From: Alphaproteobacteria bacterium
Lineage (GTDB): Bacteria; Pseudomonadota; Alphaproteobacteria; CALKHQ01
NCBI GenBank assembly: GCA_041396705.1
Contig: JAWKYB010000002.1
Coordinates: 62,001-126,000 of the forward strand
DNA: 64,000 nucleotides
Direction of reading: 5' to 3'
Both the position numbers and the translations under genes were made by a program. A model generated the notes under the pieces. The model did not search any database. It worked only from the letters and a program-made list of their open reading frames with translations, and was not told the DNA's origin. Positions 33,579 through 42,143 of the stretch are shown piece after piece (the first letter of the stretch is position 1; every line of letters starts with the position of its first letter).

Positions 33579-34268
33579 ATGGCCGAGGTCGACCTCCTGC
33601 GCCGCTATCCCAGGGCGCGCCGCAACATCGCCGCACGCAAGGCGGCGCAGGCGGCCAGCCGCGCCCGCGCCCGCCAGTTCGGCTTCGAATATTTCGACGG
33701 CAGTCGCGAGGAGGGCTATGGCGGCTACCGCTACGACGGCCGCTGGGTGCCGATTGCCGCCGACATCGTCGCCCATTTCGGGCTGAAGCCGGGCGACAGG
33801 GTGCTCGACGTCGGCTGCGCCAAGGCCTTCCTGGTCGCCGACCTTGCCGCCGCCTGCCCGGGGCTCGATGTCTACGGCCTCGACATCTCGCACTATGCGC
33901 TCAGCCACGCCCATCCCGGCACCGAGGGCCGGCTGGTGCGGGGCAGCGCCGCGCGGCTGCCCTTCGCCGACGGCGCCTTCGCCGCCGTGCTGGCGATCAA
34001 CGTCATCCACAACCTGCCGCACGACGCCTGCGTTGCCGCGGTGCGCGAGATCGAGCGGCTGGCGCCGGGCCGCGGCTTCATCCAGGTCGACGCCTATCGC
34101 AGCGCGGCCGAGCGCGCGGTGTTCCTGGACTGGGTGCTGACCGCCGAAACCCACGGCACCCCCGAATTCTGGCGCGACCTGTTCGCGCAGGCCGGCTACA
34201 CCGGCGACTATCACTGGACCATCCTGGACACCGACCCCGCCTGGTCGGTCACCGGCGACGCGGGCTGA
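33579..34268 (+). CDS. SAM-dependent methyltransferase
   Basis: 229-residue class I methyltransferase. VLDVGCAKAFLVADL (about 74-88) is motif I, followed by GLDISHYAL, LPFADGAFAAVLAINVIHN (motif IV) and GFIQVDAY. The N-terminus is basic (RRYPRARRNIAARKAAQ). Starts 18 bases after the previous stop and ends 16 bases before the next gene. Probably O-methylates a sugar of the polysaccharide; substrate not deducible. Confidence 0.83.
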   Translation: MAEVDLLRRYPRARRNIAARKAAQAASRARARQFGFEYFDGSREEGYGGYRYDGRWVPIAADIVAHFGLKPGDRVLDVGCAKAFLVADLAAACPGLDVYGLDISHYALSHAHPGTEGRLVRGSAARLPFADGAFAAVLAINVIHNLPHDACVAAVREIERLAPGRGFIQVDAYRSAAERAVFLDWVLTAETHGTPEFWRDLFAQAGYTGDYHWTILDTDPAWSVTGDAG

Positions 34269-34284
34269 ACGGGGGAGCGGGAAC

Positions 34285-35280
34285 ATGGGCAGGCGCTATG
34301 TGGTGCTGGGCGGCGGCGGCTCGTTCGGGCTGCACTGCGCGCAGTACCTGCTCGACCACGCCGCGCCGGAGCGGGTGGTCGGCATCGGCCGCAACCCGCC
34401 GAAGCCGGAATGCTTCTCGCTCAACGTCGGCCGCGACGACCCGCGCTATGCCTATCGCGCCTACCATGTCTATTACGAGCAGGACCTGCTGCTGGAAGAG
34501 CTGGACCGGATCCGGCCGCAGGTGATCGTCAACTTCGCCGCCCAGGGCGAGGGCGCGGCCTCGTGGACGCACAGCTGGCGCTACTTCGAGACCAACGCGG
34601 TGGCGCTGGCCAAGCTGGTCGAGGCGCTGCAGGCCCGCGACTGGCTGGAGCGCTTCATCCACATCGGCACGTCCGAGCTCTACGGCTCGGTCGCCCACGC
34701 GGCGAAGGAGGACGATCCGATCCGGCCGACCAGCCCCTATGCGGCGTCGAAGGCGGCGTTCGACCTGCACCTGATCTCTGTCCAGCGCTTCGCCGGCTTT
34801 CCGATGAACATCCTGCGCCCGTCCAACGCCTACGGCCCCGGCCAGCAGCTGCACCGGGTGATCCCGAAGGCGATCCTGTTCGGGCTGACCGGACGCAAGC
34901 TGCCGCTGCATGGCGGCGGCCGGGCGGAGAAGTCGTACATCCACAGCCGCGACCTCGCCCGCGCCATCCACATGGTGGCGGAGCGGGCGCCGTTCGGCAC
35001 GGTCTACAACGTCGGGCCCGAGCAGCCGACGTCGATCCGCCGCGTGGTCGAGCTGTGCGCCGAGGCGCTGGACATGCCGTTCGACGACCTGTGCGAGGTG
35101 ACCGGCGACCGGCTCGGCCAGGATTCGCGCTACTGGCTGGACAGCGCCGCGATCCGGCGCGACGTCGGCTGGACGCCGCAGATCGGCTGGCAGGCGGGCC
35201 TGGCCGACACGGTGGCCTGGGTGCGCACCTATCGCGACGCGCTCGCCCGCCTGCCGACCGACTTCGCCATGCGGGCCTGA
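34285..35280 (+). CDS. Nucleotide-sugar 4,6-dehydratase/epimerase-like SDR
   Basis: 331 residues, dTDP-glucose- or GDP-mannose-4,6-dehydratase-like. YVVLGGGGSFGLHCAQYLL for NAD, IHIGTSELYGS, YAASKAAFD (Tyr-x3-Lys near residue 152) and LRPSNAYGPGQQLHRVIP, the typical substrate-side motif, followed by EKSYIHSRDLARAIHMV. GGGGGAGCGGG precedes the ATG. Unlike the SDR at 32698 its catalytic residues are complete. Confidence 0.87.
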   Translation: MGRRYVVLGGGGSFGLHCAQYLLDHAAPERVVGIGRNPPKPECFSLNVGRDDPRYAYRAYHVYYEQDLLLEELDRIRPQVIVNFAAQGEGAASWTHSWRYFETNAVALAKLVEALQARDWLERFIHIGTSELYGSVAHAAKEDDPIRPTSPYAASKAAFDLHLISVQRFAGFPMNILRPSNAYGPGQQLHRVIPKAILFGLTGRKLPLHGGGRAEKSYIHSRDLARAIHMVAERAPFGTVYNVGPEQPTSIRRVVELCAEALDMPFDDLCEVTGDRLGQDSRYWLDSAAIRRDVGWTPQIGWQAGLADTVAWVRTYRDALARLPTDFAMRA

Positions 35281-35292
35281 GCGGGCCGGCGC

Positions 35293-36180
35293 ATGCAGGG
35301 TCCCGCCGTCACCGTCGTCATCCCGGTCTTCAACGGCGCTGCCACGCTCGGCGCCGCGCTCGACAGCGTGCTTGCGCAGAGCTTCGCCGACTTCGAGGCG
35401 ATCGTGGTCGACGATGCCTCCACCGACGACCTCGCCGCGGTGCTGGCCGCCCGCCCCGACCCGCGGCTGCGGCTGCTGCGGCTGGAGGCCAACCGCGGCG
35501 CCGGCGGGGCGCGCAACGCCGGCATCGCCGAGGCACGCGGCCGGCTAGTCGCCTTCCTCGACGCCGACGATTTCTGGCACCCGGACAAGCTGGCCCGGCA
35601 GGTCCCGTTCCTCGACGGCCTGCCCGCCGACGCCGCCGTCGCCTGCACCGCCTTCGTCCTGCGCCGCGCCGCCACCGGCGTCGAGCGGATCCACCGCCCG
35701 GCCTACCGCGCCGACCAGCCGGCCCTGCCGATGCTGGCGTTCGGCTGCGACCTCAGCCCCGGCACCACCCTGCTCGCCCGGCGCGAGGCGTTCCCGGCCG
35801 TCGGCCCGTTCGACGAGCGGCTGCGCCGGCTGGAGGACTGGGACTGGCTGCTGCGCTATGCCGCCCGCGGCGCCATCGGCACCCTCGACGCGCCGCTCGC
35901 CACCGTCAACGTCACCGGCCCGCCGGACGGCGACCTCACCCTGGCCGCGCTCGACCTGCTGGAGCGCAAGTGGACCCACCACAGCCACAACCTGCTCGGC
36001 CCGCATGTGCGCCGGGTGCAGTCGTCGATCTGGGTCGAGCGCGCCGCCGTGCATTTCCGCCGCGGCGAACTGATCGCGCCGATCCGCTGCGTCGCGCGCT
36101 CGTTCCGGTATTACCCGCGGCGCAACTGGCGCTTCTTCCTGCGCATGGCCGGCCACCTACTGCGGCCGGGCCGGCGCTGA
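35293..36180 (+). CDS. Glycosyltransferase family 2
   Basis: 295 residues, soluble GT-A fold. VTVVIPVFNGAATLGAALDS at residues 5-24, IVVDDASTD near 40, and GRLVAFLDADDFWHPDKL (DxD near 95). The region YLHR-like segment FGCDLSPGTTLLARREAF resembles the acceptor domain of capsule/O-antigen transferases. The C-terminal 50 residues have a basic amphipathic helix. Last gene of the rightward polysaccharide string; converges on the amidohydrolase gene with only 13 bases between stops. Confidence 0.88.
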   Translation: MQGPAVTVVIPVFNGAATLGAALDSVLAQSFADFEAIVVDDASTDDLAAVLAARPDPRLRLLRLEANRGAGGARNAGIAEARGRLVAFLDADDFWHPDKLARQVPFLDGLPADAAVACTAFVLRRAATGVERIHRPAYRADQPALPMLAFGCDLSPGTTLLARREAFPAVGPFDERLRRLEDWDWLLRYAARGAIGTLDAPLATVNVTGPPDGDLTLAALDLLERKWTHHSHNLLGPHVRRVQSSIWVERAAVHFRRGELIAPIRCVARSFRYYPRRNWRFFLRMAGHLLRPGRR

Positions 36181-36193
36181 CCGGCCGCGCGGC

Positions 36194-37675
36194 CTATGCC
36201 GTCTGGCGCGACGGGCTGAGCGCCTGCAGCCGGATCGCCCGGCCGGGACGCGCGCCGGTGGCGGTGCCGTCGCGCCATACCGCCCGGCCCGCCACCATCA
36301 CCAGCGCGATGCCGGCGGCGGGCGAAACCGGCTGCTCCCAGGTGGCGGTGTCGGCGACGGTCGCCGGGTCGAACAGCACCAGGTCGGCGACCGCGCCGGG
36401 GCGCAGCACGCCGCGGTCGGTCAGTCCGAAGCGGGAGGCCGGCAGGCCGGTCATCTTGTGCACCGCCTGCTCCAGCGGGAACAGGCCGACGTCGCGGACA
36501 TAGTGGCCGAGCACCCGCGGGAAGCAGCCCCACAGGCGCGGATGCGGGTGCACGTCGTGCGGCAGCCCGTCGGAGCCGATCATGGTCAGCGGGTGCGCCA
36601 GGATGCGGCGCACGTCGTCCTCGTCCATCATGAAGAAGATGCCGCCGGCCGGCAGCAGCGCCGCCACCGCCGCGTCGCGGTCGACCCCCATCTCGGCGGC
36701 GATGTCGTCGAGGTCGCGGCCGGCGCAGTCGGGCCGCGCCTCCGACCAGGTCACGATCACCCGCGCCGCGCCCATCACCCGGCCGGAGGCGAGCATGCTG
36801 GACCCGGCGACATAGGGGTACGCGTCCATTGCGATCGGCTGTGCCTTCGCCGCCCGCGCGATGGCGGCCAGCGTCTCGGTCGAGCGGCCGAAATTGGCCG
36901 GGCCGGCGCATTTGTGATGCGAGATCACCACCGGCACGTCCGCCGCCCGGCCGATACGGAAGGTCTCGTCGAGCGAATCGAGGATATGGTCGGACTCGTC
37001 GCGCATATGGGTGGTGTGGATGGCGCCCGCCGCCTTCAGCGCCCCGGCCAGGGCAATCACCTCCTCGGTCGGCGCAGCCGCGGCCGGCGGATAGAACAGG
37101 CCGGTGCTCAGCCCGATGGCGCCGGCAGCGAGCGAAGCCTCCAGCCGGCCGCGCATCACCGCGATCTCGCTTGCGCTGGCCGGCCGCTCCAGGCTGTCCA
37201 TCGCGCCCACCCGCAACGAGGAATGACCGACCTGGGCCAGCACGTTGACTGCCGGCGGCGCCGCGTCGAGCGCGGCGAGATAGTCGGCGAACGCCGCGAA
37301 ATAGCCGTCGGGCCGCGGGCAGACCAGGTCCATCGGCGCCGGCGGCCGGCGGTCGGTGGCCAGCGGCGCCAGGCTGACGCCGCAGTTGCCGACCACGACC
37401 GTGGTGACGCCCTGGCTGACCTTGCAGGCCATGCCCGGGTCGGCCAGCACCGCGCGGTCGTCGTGGGTGTGCACGTCGATGAAGCCGGGCGCCACCGCCA
37501 TGCCGGCGGCGGCGATCTCGCTGCCGCCGCGCCACTGCGACAGGTCGCCGAGCGCCGCGATGCGGTCGTCGCGGACCGCGATGTCGCCGATCGCCGCCGG
37601 CGCAGCGGTGCCGTCGATCAGCCGCACGCCGCGGATCACCAGGTCGGCATGCCCGCTGTCGGGGCCGGGCGTCAT
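36194..37675 (-). CDS. N-acyl-D-amino-acid deacylase (D-aminoacylase) family amidohydrolase
   Basis: 493-residue metal-dependent hydrolase. GFIDVHTHDDRAVL gives the HxH pair (about 70), GNCGVSLAP the conserved Cys/Gly region, THMRDESDHIL and ISHHKCAGP further metal ligands, and SDGLPHDVHPHPR the C-terminal Asp site. GGAAGGGATC precedes the ATG. It is the third gene of a leftward unit (deaminase, oxygenase, deacylase) with gaps of about 49 and 34 bases. Likely frees an amine or D-amino acid from an amide for catabolism. Confidence 0.88.
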   Translation of the reverse strand: MTPGPDSGHADLVIRGVRLIDGTAAPAAIGDIAVRDDRIAALGDLSQWRGGSEIAAAGMAVAPGFIDVHTHDDRAVLADPGMACKVSQGVTTVVVGNCGVSLAPLATDRRPPAPMDLVCPRPDGYFAAFADYLAALDAAPPAVNVLAQVGHSSLRVGAMDSLERPASASEIAVMRGRLEASLAAGAIGLSTGLFYPPAAAAPTEEVIALAGALKAAGAIHTTHMRDESDHILDSLDETFRIGRAADVPVVISHHKCAGPANFGRSTETLAAIARAAKAQPIAMDAYPYVAGSSMLASGRVMGAARVIVTWSEARPDCAGRDLDDIAAEMGVDRDAAVAALLPAGGIFFMMDEDDVRRILAHPLTMIGSDGLPHDVHPHPRLWGCFPRVLGHYVRDVGLFPLEQAVHKMTGLPASRFGLTDRGVLRPGAVADLVLFDPATVADTATWEQPVSPAAGIALVMVAGRAVWRDGTATGARPGRAIRLQALSPSRQTA

Positions 37676-37709
37676 TGCACGATCCCTTCCGTTCGCATCG
37701 CCGCGCCCC

Positions 37710-38734
37710 CTATTCCGCCGCCGGCTCGGTCTCGCGGAACGGCTGCGACTCCAGCACGCGGGCGCGCACCCATTCCGCCGCCGTGATCGGCGCATAGAGC
37801 GCCGGGTGCGCGCCGTCCTTGCAGGTCGGTATGCATTCGACCACCGCGTCGGGATTGGCGTTGACGAAGAACGGCACGCTCAGCCGGCCGCCGCCGCTGC
37901 GGTTGATCGCGCGGTGCGGGTTCGAGCGATAGATGTCGTTGGTCCAGCGCTGCATCAGGTTGGCGATGTTGATGACATAGGTGCCGGGGATCGGCGGCGC
38001 CGCCACCCAGGTGCCGTCCAGCGTGCGCACCTCCAGCCCGCCGGAGGCGTCCTGCCACAGGATGGTGAAGGCGTCGAAGTCGGTGTGCTCGCCGATGCCG
38101 ATGCCCGACAGCGTGTCGGCCGGGTCGAAATCCGGCTGCGGCGGATAGTGCGACAGCCGCAGCCAGGCGGCGCAGCGGTCGAACTTGGGCAGGAAGTAGC
38201 GCTCCGGCAGCGCCAGCGCCAGGGCGAAGCCGCGCAGCATCACGTTGGTCAGGTCGAGCATGGCGGCGTAGTAGCGCTCGATGATCGGCCGCAGATCCGG
38301 CATGGCCGGCGGCCACTGGTTGGGACCGTAGAAGCCGGTGGCCAGCTCGGCCGCCGTCGCGCCGCGCCGCGGCTCGCGGCCGAAGTCGAGCGACCGTGCA
38401 GGTCGCGGCCGCGGCCGGGATTGTGCGCCTCGGACTGCAGCGGCACGTAGCCGCGGAAATGCTCCGACCGCTCGCTGGCGATCGCCATCTTGTCGTCCAG
38501 CGGCAGCGCGAAGAAGCGGCGCGCCGTCGCCTCCAGGTCGCCGACCAGCCGGTCCGGCACGCCGTGGTTGGTGACATAGAGGAAGCCGATCCCGCGGCAG
38601 GCGCGGTCGATCTCGCGCGCCACCGCCTGCCGGTCGGCTGGGTCCTCCGACCGCAGGCCGGCGATGTCGACCACCGGCACCTCGCGGGTGGACGCGCCGT
38701 CGACCGCGCCGGCCACCGCCGTCTGTGAGACCAT
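37710..38734 (-). pseudogene. Isopenicillin-N-synthase-family 2-oxoglutarate/Fe(II) oxygenase, frameshifted
   Basis: The N-terminal part (REVPVVDIAGL, then GIGFLYVTNHGVPD and FRGYVPLQSEA) is in frame from ATG 38734, which GGGGAGGGAC precedes. At 38394-38395 one base is missing; the other frame then carries on through AMPDLRPIIERYY, SHYPPQP, the iron site GEHTDFDAFTILWQD (HxD), RWTNDIYRSNPHRAI (distal His and Arg), and ends REDTEPAAE-like (RETEPAAE) at 37710. Without the lesion the protein would have about 340 residues, normal for the family. Real decay or a base-calling error. Confidence 0.8.
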
Positions 38735-38783
38735 CCGTCCCTCCCCTGTCTGCCGCGCCGCCGCGCGGGCGGCGCGCGTCACT

Positions 38784-39268
38784 CTATCGCCAGAACCCGT
38801 CGTGCGCCGCCTTGGCCTCGTCCTGCAGCATCGGCCCGACCACCGCGATCGCCCGCTGGCCGGAGCCGAGCACCACCCGGCACGGCAGCGTCGAGGTCGT
38901 GTTCTCCGGATGGTTGCCGGTGATCGCCAGCAGCTCCTCCTCGGTCATCGCATACACGACGCGGCCGACGCCCGCCCAATAGGCACTGCCCGCGCACATC
39001 GCGCAGGGCTCGCAGCTGGTGTACATCGTGGCACCGGCCAGCAGCTCGCGCGGCAGCCGGCGCGATGCCTCGCTCATCAGCACCAGCTCGGCATGGCGGG
39101 TGGCATCGCCCTCGCTGACCACCCGGTTCTCCGCCTCCGCGGCACCGAACCGGACGCGTCGGCCAGGATGGCGCCGAACGGGTGGTTGCCGTTGGCCCGC
39201 GACCGTCGCGACACCGCGATCGCCCGGCGCAGCAACGTCTCGTCCAGATGCGTCGGCCAACCGGTCAT
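38784..39268 (-). pseudogene. Nucleoside/guanine deaminase-family protein, frame disrupted
   Basis: Zinc-dependent deaminase fold. N-terminal MTGWPTHLDETLLRRAI and HPFGAILADASG are in one frame; RFGAAEAENRVVSEGDATRH, the zinc motif HAELVLM, and TSCEPCAMCAG are in another, ending KAAHDGFWR. The shift falls at 39150-39158 within GCGTCCGG. Loss of 10 bases between two GCGTCCGG copies (as in ASGRVRF) would give exactly this sequence; that parent sequence is my inference. First gene of the leftward catabolic unit. Confidence 0.78.
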
Positions 39269-39376
39269 CACCGCCCCCGCCATTGTCTGCACCGCATGTT
39301 CTGCAATGCGCGGGCCGGACGCAACGGACACATGACCGCGCCCCGCGCCCGTCGGCGGTTGCATCGCCCCGGGCAC

Positions 39377-39392
39377 TGGCATATCCGTTGCT
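39377..39392 (+). promoter_or_regulatory. Sigma-54 promoter candidate
   Basis: TGGCAT-ATCCG-TTGCT matches the -24/-12 consensus TGGCAY-N5-TTGCW, with exactly 10 bases between the invariant GG and GC. It lies 44 bases upstream of the BMP-type binding protein ATG. No enhancer-binding regulator is in the immediate neighbourhood. The match is read directly; use is inferred. Confidence 0.5.
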
Positions 39393-39436
39393 TCGAGGGT
39401 CGCACGACGCACGGACGAAAGCAGGGGGAGACGACG

Positions 39437-40522
39437 ATGGCGAAGTTCCTGACAACGGCCGGCCTGGCGACCGGCGCCATGCTGGCGGCGGGCGCCGCCG
39501 GCGCCCAGGTCACGCTGGACGGCGAGCCGAAGATCGCCTTCCTCTACTACTCGGCCACCAACGACGGCGGCTGGACCGAGGCGCTGGACCGCGGCCGGCT
39601 GAAGATGCAGGAGGCCCTGGGCCTCGAGGCCGCCTATATCGAGAATGTCGAGGAGACCACCGAGGCGGTGCGGCAGGCGGTCGATATCTACCTCAGCCGC
39701 GGCTACAACATCATCATCGGCACCAGTTACGGCTTCGGCGACGGGCTGAAGGAGGCGGCGGAGGCCAATCCCGGCGTCGCCTTCCTCAACGTCGCCGGCG
39801 AGACCGACGCGCCGAACCTGGAAACCTTCTACGCCCGCACCTACCAGCCCTGGTACCTGGCCGGCATGGCCGCCGGCGCGATGAGCGAGAGCGGCACCAT
39901 CGGCATCGTCGCCGGCTTCCCGGTCTCGGTGGTCAACTGGGACGTCAACGCCTTTGCCCGCGGTGCGCAGGCGATGAACCCGGACGTCGCGGTCATCGTC
40001 ACCTTCCTCAACAGCTGGTACGACCCGGTCAAGGAAGGCCAGGCGGCGGAGGCGATCCTGGAGCAGGGCGCCGACGTGATCGCGACCAACATGTCGTCGA
40101 CCGCTGCGGTGGTGAAGGCGGAAGAGGCCGGCGCCGGGTCGATCGGCTTCCAGAACGACATGAGCGCGGCGGCGCCGACGAAGCACCTGACCTCGGTCGT
40201 GTTCAACTGGGAGACCTACTTCGTGCCGGTGGTCCAGCACATCACGGCGGGCAACTGGGTCAGCGGCGGCCTGCCGCTGGTCGGCCTGGAATACGGCACC
40301 GCCGACATCACCCCGCTGAATGACGCGGTGCCGGCCGAGGTGGCGGAGCGGATCATGGCGACGCGCGCCGCCTTCGCCGACGGCAGCGCCACCCCCTATG
40401 ACGGCCCGGTGGTGGCCCAGGACGGCACCGAGATCGTGCCGGCCGGCCAGGCCCTGGACGACGACGGGCTCTGGGGCATGACCTACCTGGTGCAGGGCAT
40501 CACCGGCTCGATCCCGGAATAG
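39437..40522 (+). CDS. BMP-family solute-binding protein of ABC importer
   Basis: 361-residue periplasmic receptor of the basic-membrane-protein (PnrA/Med) family, whose known members bind nucleosides, purines or related amides. Signal peptide MAKFLTTAGLATGAMLAAG with AGAQV cleavage region; then PKIAFLYYSATNDGGWTEAL, GYNIIIGTSYGFGDGL and GTIGIVAGFPV, the family's strand pattern. GGGGGAG precedes the ATG. First gene of an operon with ATPase, two permeases, hydratase and amidase. Confidence 0.92.
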   Translation: MAKFLTTAGLATGAMLAAGAAGAQVTLDGEPKIAFLYYSATNDGGWTEALDRGRLKMQEALGLEAAYIENVEETTEAVRQAVDIYLSRGYNIIIGTSYGFGDGLKEAAEANPGVAFLNVAGETDAPNLETFYARTYQPWYLAGMAAGAMSESGTIGIVAGFPVSVVNWDVNAFARGAQAMNPDVAVIVTFLNSWYDPVKEGQAAEAILEQGADVIATNMSSTAAVVKAEEAGAGSIGFQNDMSAAAPTKHLTSVVFNWETYFVPVVQHITAGNWVSGGLPLVGLEYGTADITPLNDAVPAEVAERIMATRAAFADGSATPYDGPVVAQDGTEIVPAGQALDDDGLWGMTYLVQGITGSIPE

Positions 40523-40533
40523 CCCGCACCGCC

Positions 40534-42141
40534 ATGGCCGGCGCCCAGCCGATGGCCGCGGCAGCCGCGCCGGCCGCCAGCCCCACGGGCGCCGCGATCG
40601 CCATCGTCGACGCCTGGAAGGCCTTCGACGGCCGGCCGGCGCTGGCCGGCGCCGCCTTCGAGGCCGGCTATGGCGAGGTGCATGCGCTGCTCGGCGAGAA
40701 CGGCGCCGGCAAGTCGACGCTGATGAACCTGGTCTGCGGCCTGTATGCGCCGGACGAGGGCCGGATCGAGATCGGCGGCCGGCCGTTCGCCGAGCCCGAT
40801 CCGCGGGCGGCGGCGCGGCGCGGCGTCGGCATGGTCCACCAGCATTTCAAGCTGATCCCCCGCTTCACAGCGGCGGAGAACATCCTGGTCGCCTGCGGGC
40901 CGGCGCTGGGCCTGCGCAACCGGCGCGAGGCGGCGGCGCGGCTGACCGAGACCGCCGCCACGCTCGGCTTCGCCGTCGACGTCGCCACGCCGGTGGCCGC
41001 GCTGTCCACCGCCGAGCGCCAGCGGATCGAAATCCTGCGCCTGCTGCTGCTCGACGCCCGCATCCCGATCCTCGACGAGCCGACCGCGGTGCTGACCGAC
41101 GACGAGGCCGAGGCGGTGCTGCGGCTGATGCGCCGGCTGGCCGCCGACGGCCGCGCCGTCGTGCTGATCACCCACCGGCTGCGCGAGGTGCAGGGCCATG
41201 CCGACCGCGTGACCGTGATGCGGGCCGGCCGCACGGTGCTGGCCGGCGCCCCCTGTTCCGCCCACGACCGGGCCAGCCTGGCCGCGCTGATGGTCGGCGG
41301 CGGCGCCGCGCCGGCCGATGTGCTCGACGTCGCGGCCGAGGACGACCGTGCCGGCGCCGCCGTGGCCGAGGCGCCGGCACGGGCCGTGCGGCTGGCGGCC
41401 CGCGGCCTGCGCGTGCTGCGCCACGATGGCGGCGTCGCCGTCGACGGCATCGACATCGACCTGCGCGCCGGCGAGATCGTCGGCATCGCCGGAGTGGGCG
41501 GCAACGGCCAGGACGCGCTGGTCGAGGCGCTGTACGGCCTGCGCCCGGTCGCCGGCGGCACGCTGGATCTCGACGGCCGGCCGCTGGCCCATGCGCCGAT
41601 CGCCGCCCGCCGCGCGATGGGCCTCCGGATCGTGCCGGCCGACCGCAACGACTTCGCACTGATCCCCGGCTTCCGCGCCTATGAGAACCTGGCGCTGACC
41701 GAGGTGCCGGCCGGCGGCTACGGCTTCTGGACCGGCCTGCGCCGCGGCCGGATGGCCGCCGAGGCGGCGCGCGCGATGGCGGCGCGGGCCATCGTCGGCG
41801 GCGGGCCGCGCACGCCGTCGCGCCTGCTGTCCGGCGGCAATGCGCAGAAGCTGCTGCTGGCCCGCGAGCTTGCCGCCCACGGCGCCATCGCACCCAACGT
41901 GCTGATCGCCCATTCGCCGACCCGCGGGCTCGACGTCGCCGCCTGCGCCGCCGTGCACCAGGCGCTGTTCGACCTGTGCGCGGCCGGCGGCGCCTGCCTG
42001 CTGGTCAGCGAGGACCTGGACGAGGTGATGGCGATCGCCGACCGCATCGGCGTGCTGTCGCGCGGGCGGCTGGCCGGCCCCTATCCGCGAGCGGAGATCG
42101 GCCGCGGCCGGATCGGCGACCTGATGCTGGGCCACGCCTGA
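40534..42141 (+). CDS. Double ABC ATPase of BMP-type importer (NupO/YufO-like)
   Basis: 535 residues with two ABC domains. The first has Walker A GENGAGKSTLMN, Q-loop MVHQHFKLIP, degenerate signature LSTAERQRIEIL and Walker B LDARIPILDEPTAVL. The second has the altered Walker A GVGGNGQDALVEAL normal for the second half in this family, and signature LLSGGNAQKLLLAREL. It energises the two permeases downstream. 11 bases follow the binding-protein stop. Confidence 0.92.
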   Translation: MAGAQPMAAAAAPAASPTGAAIAIVDAWKAFDGRPALAGAAFEAGYGEVHALLGENGAGKSTLMNLVCGLYAPDEGRIEIGGRPFAEPDPRAAARRGVGMVHQHFKLIPRFTAAENILVACGPALGLRNRREAAARLTETAATLGFAVDVATPVAALSTAERQRIEILRLLLLDARIPILDEPTAVLTDDEAEAVLRLMRRLAADGRAVVLITHRLREVQGHADRVTVMRAGRTVLAGAPCSAHDRASLAALMVGGGAAPADVLDVAAEDDRAGAAVAEAPARAVRLAARGLRVLRHDGGVAVDGIDIDLRAGEIVGIAGVGGNGQDALVEALYGLRPVAGGTLDLDGRPLAHAPIAARRAMGLRIVPADRNDFALIPGFRAYENLALTEVPAGGYGFWTGLRRGRMAAEAARAMAARAIVGGGPRTPSRLLSGGNAQKLLLARELAAHGAIAPNVLIAHSPTRGLDVAACAAVHQALFDLCAAGGACLLVSEDLDEVMAIADRIGVLSRGRLAGPYPRAEIGRGRIGDLMLGHA

Positions 42142-42143
42142 CC

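Noticed and set aside
30859..33636. Very long minus-strand open frame (925 codons) across the polysaccharide genes
   Set aside because: Antisense shadow of the oxidoreductase, dehydrogenase-like and SDR genes; in GC-rich DNA the reverse frame stays open, and its composition (His, Gln, Arg, Val-rich) is not protein-like.
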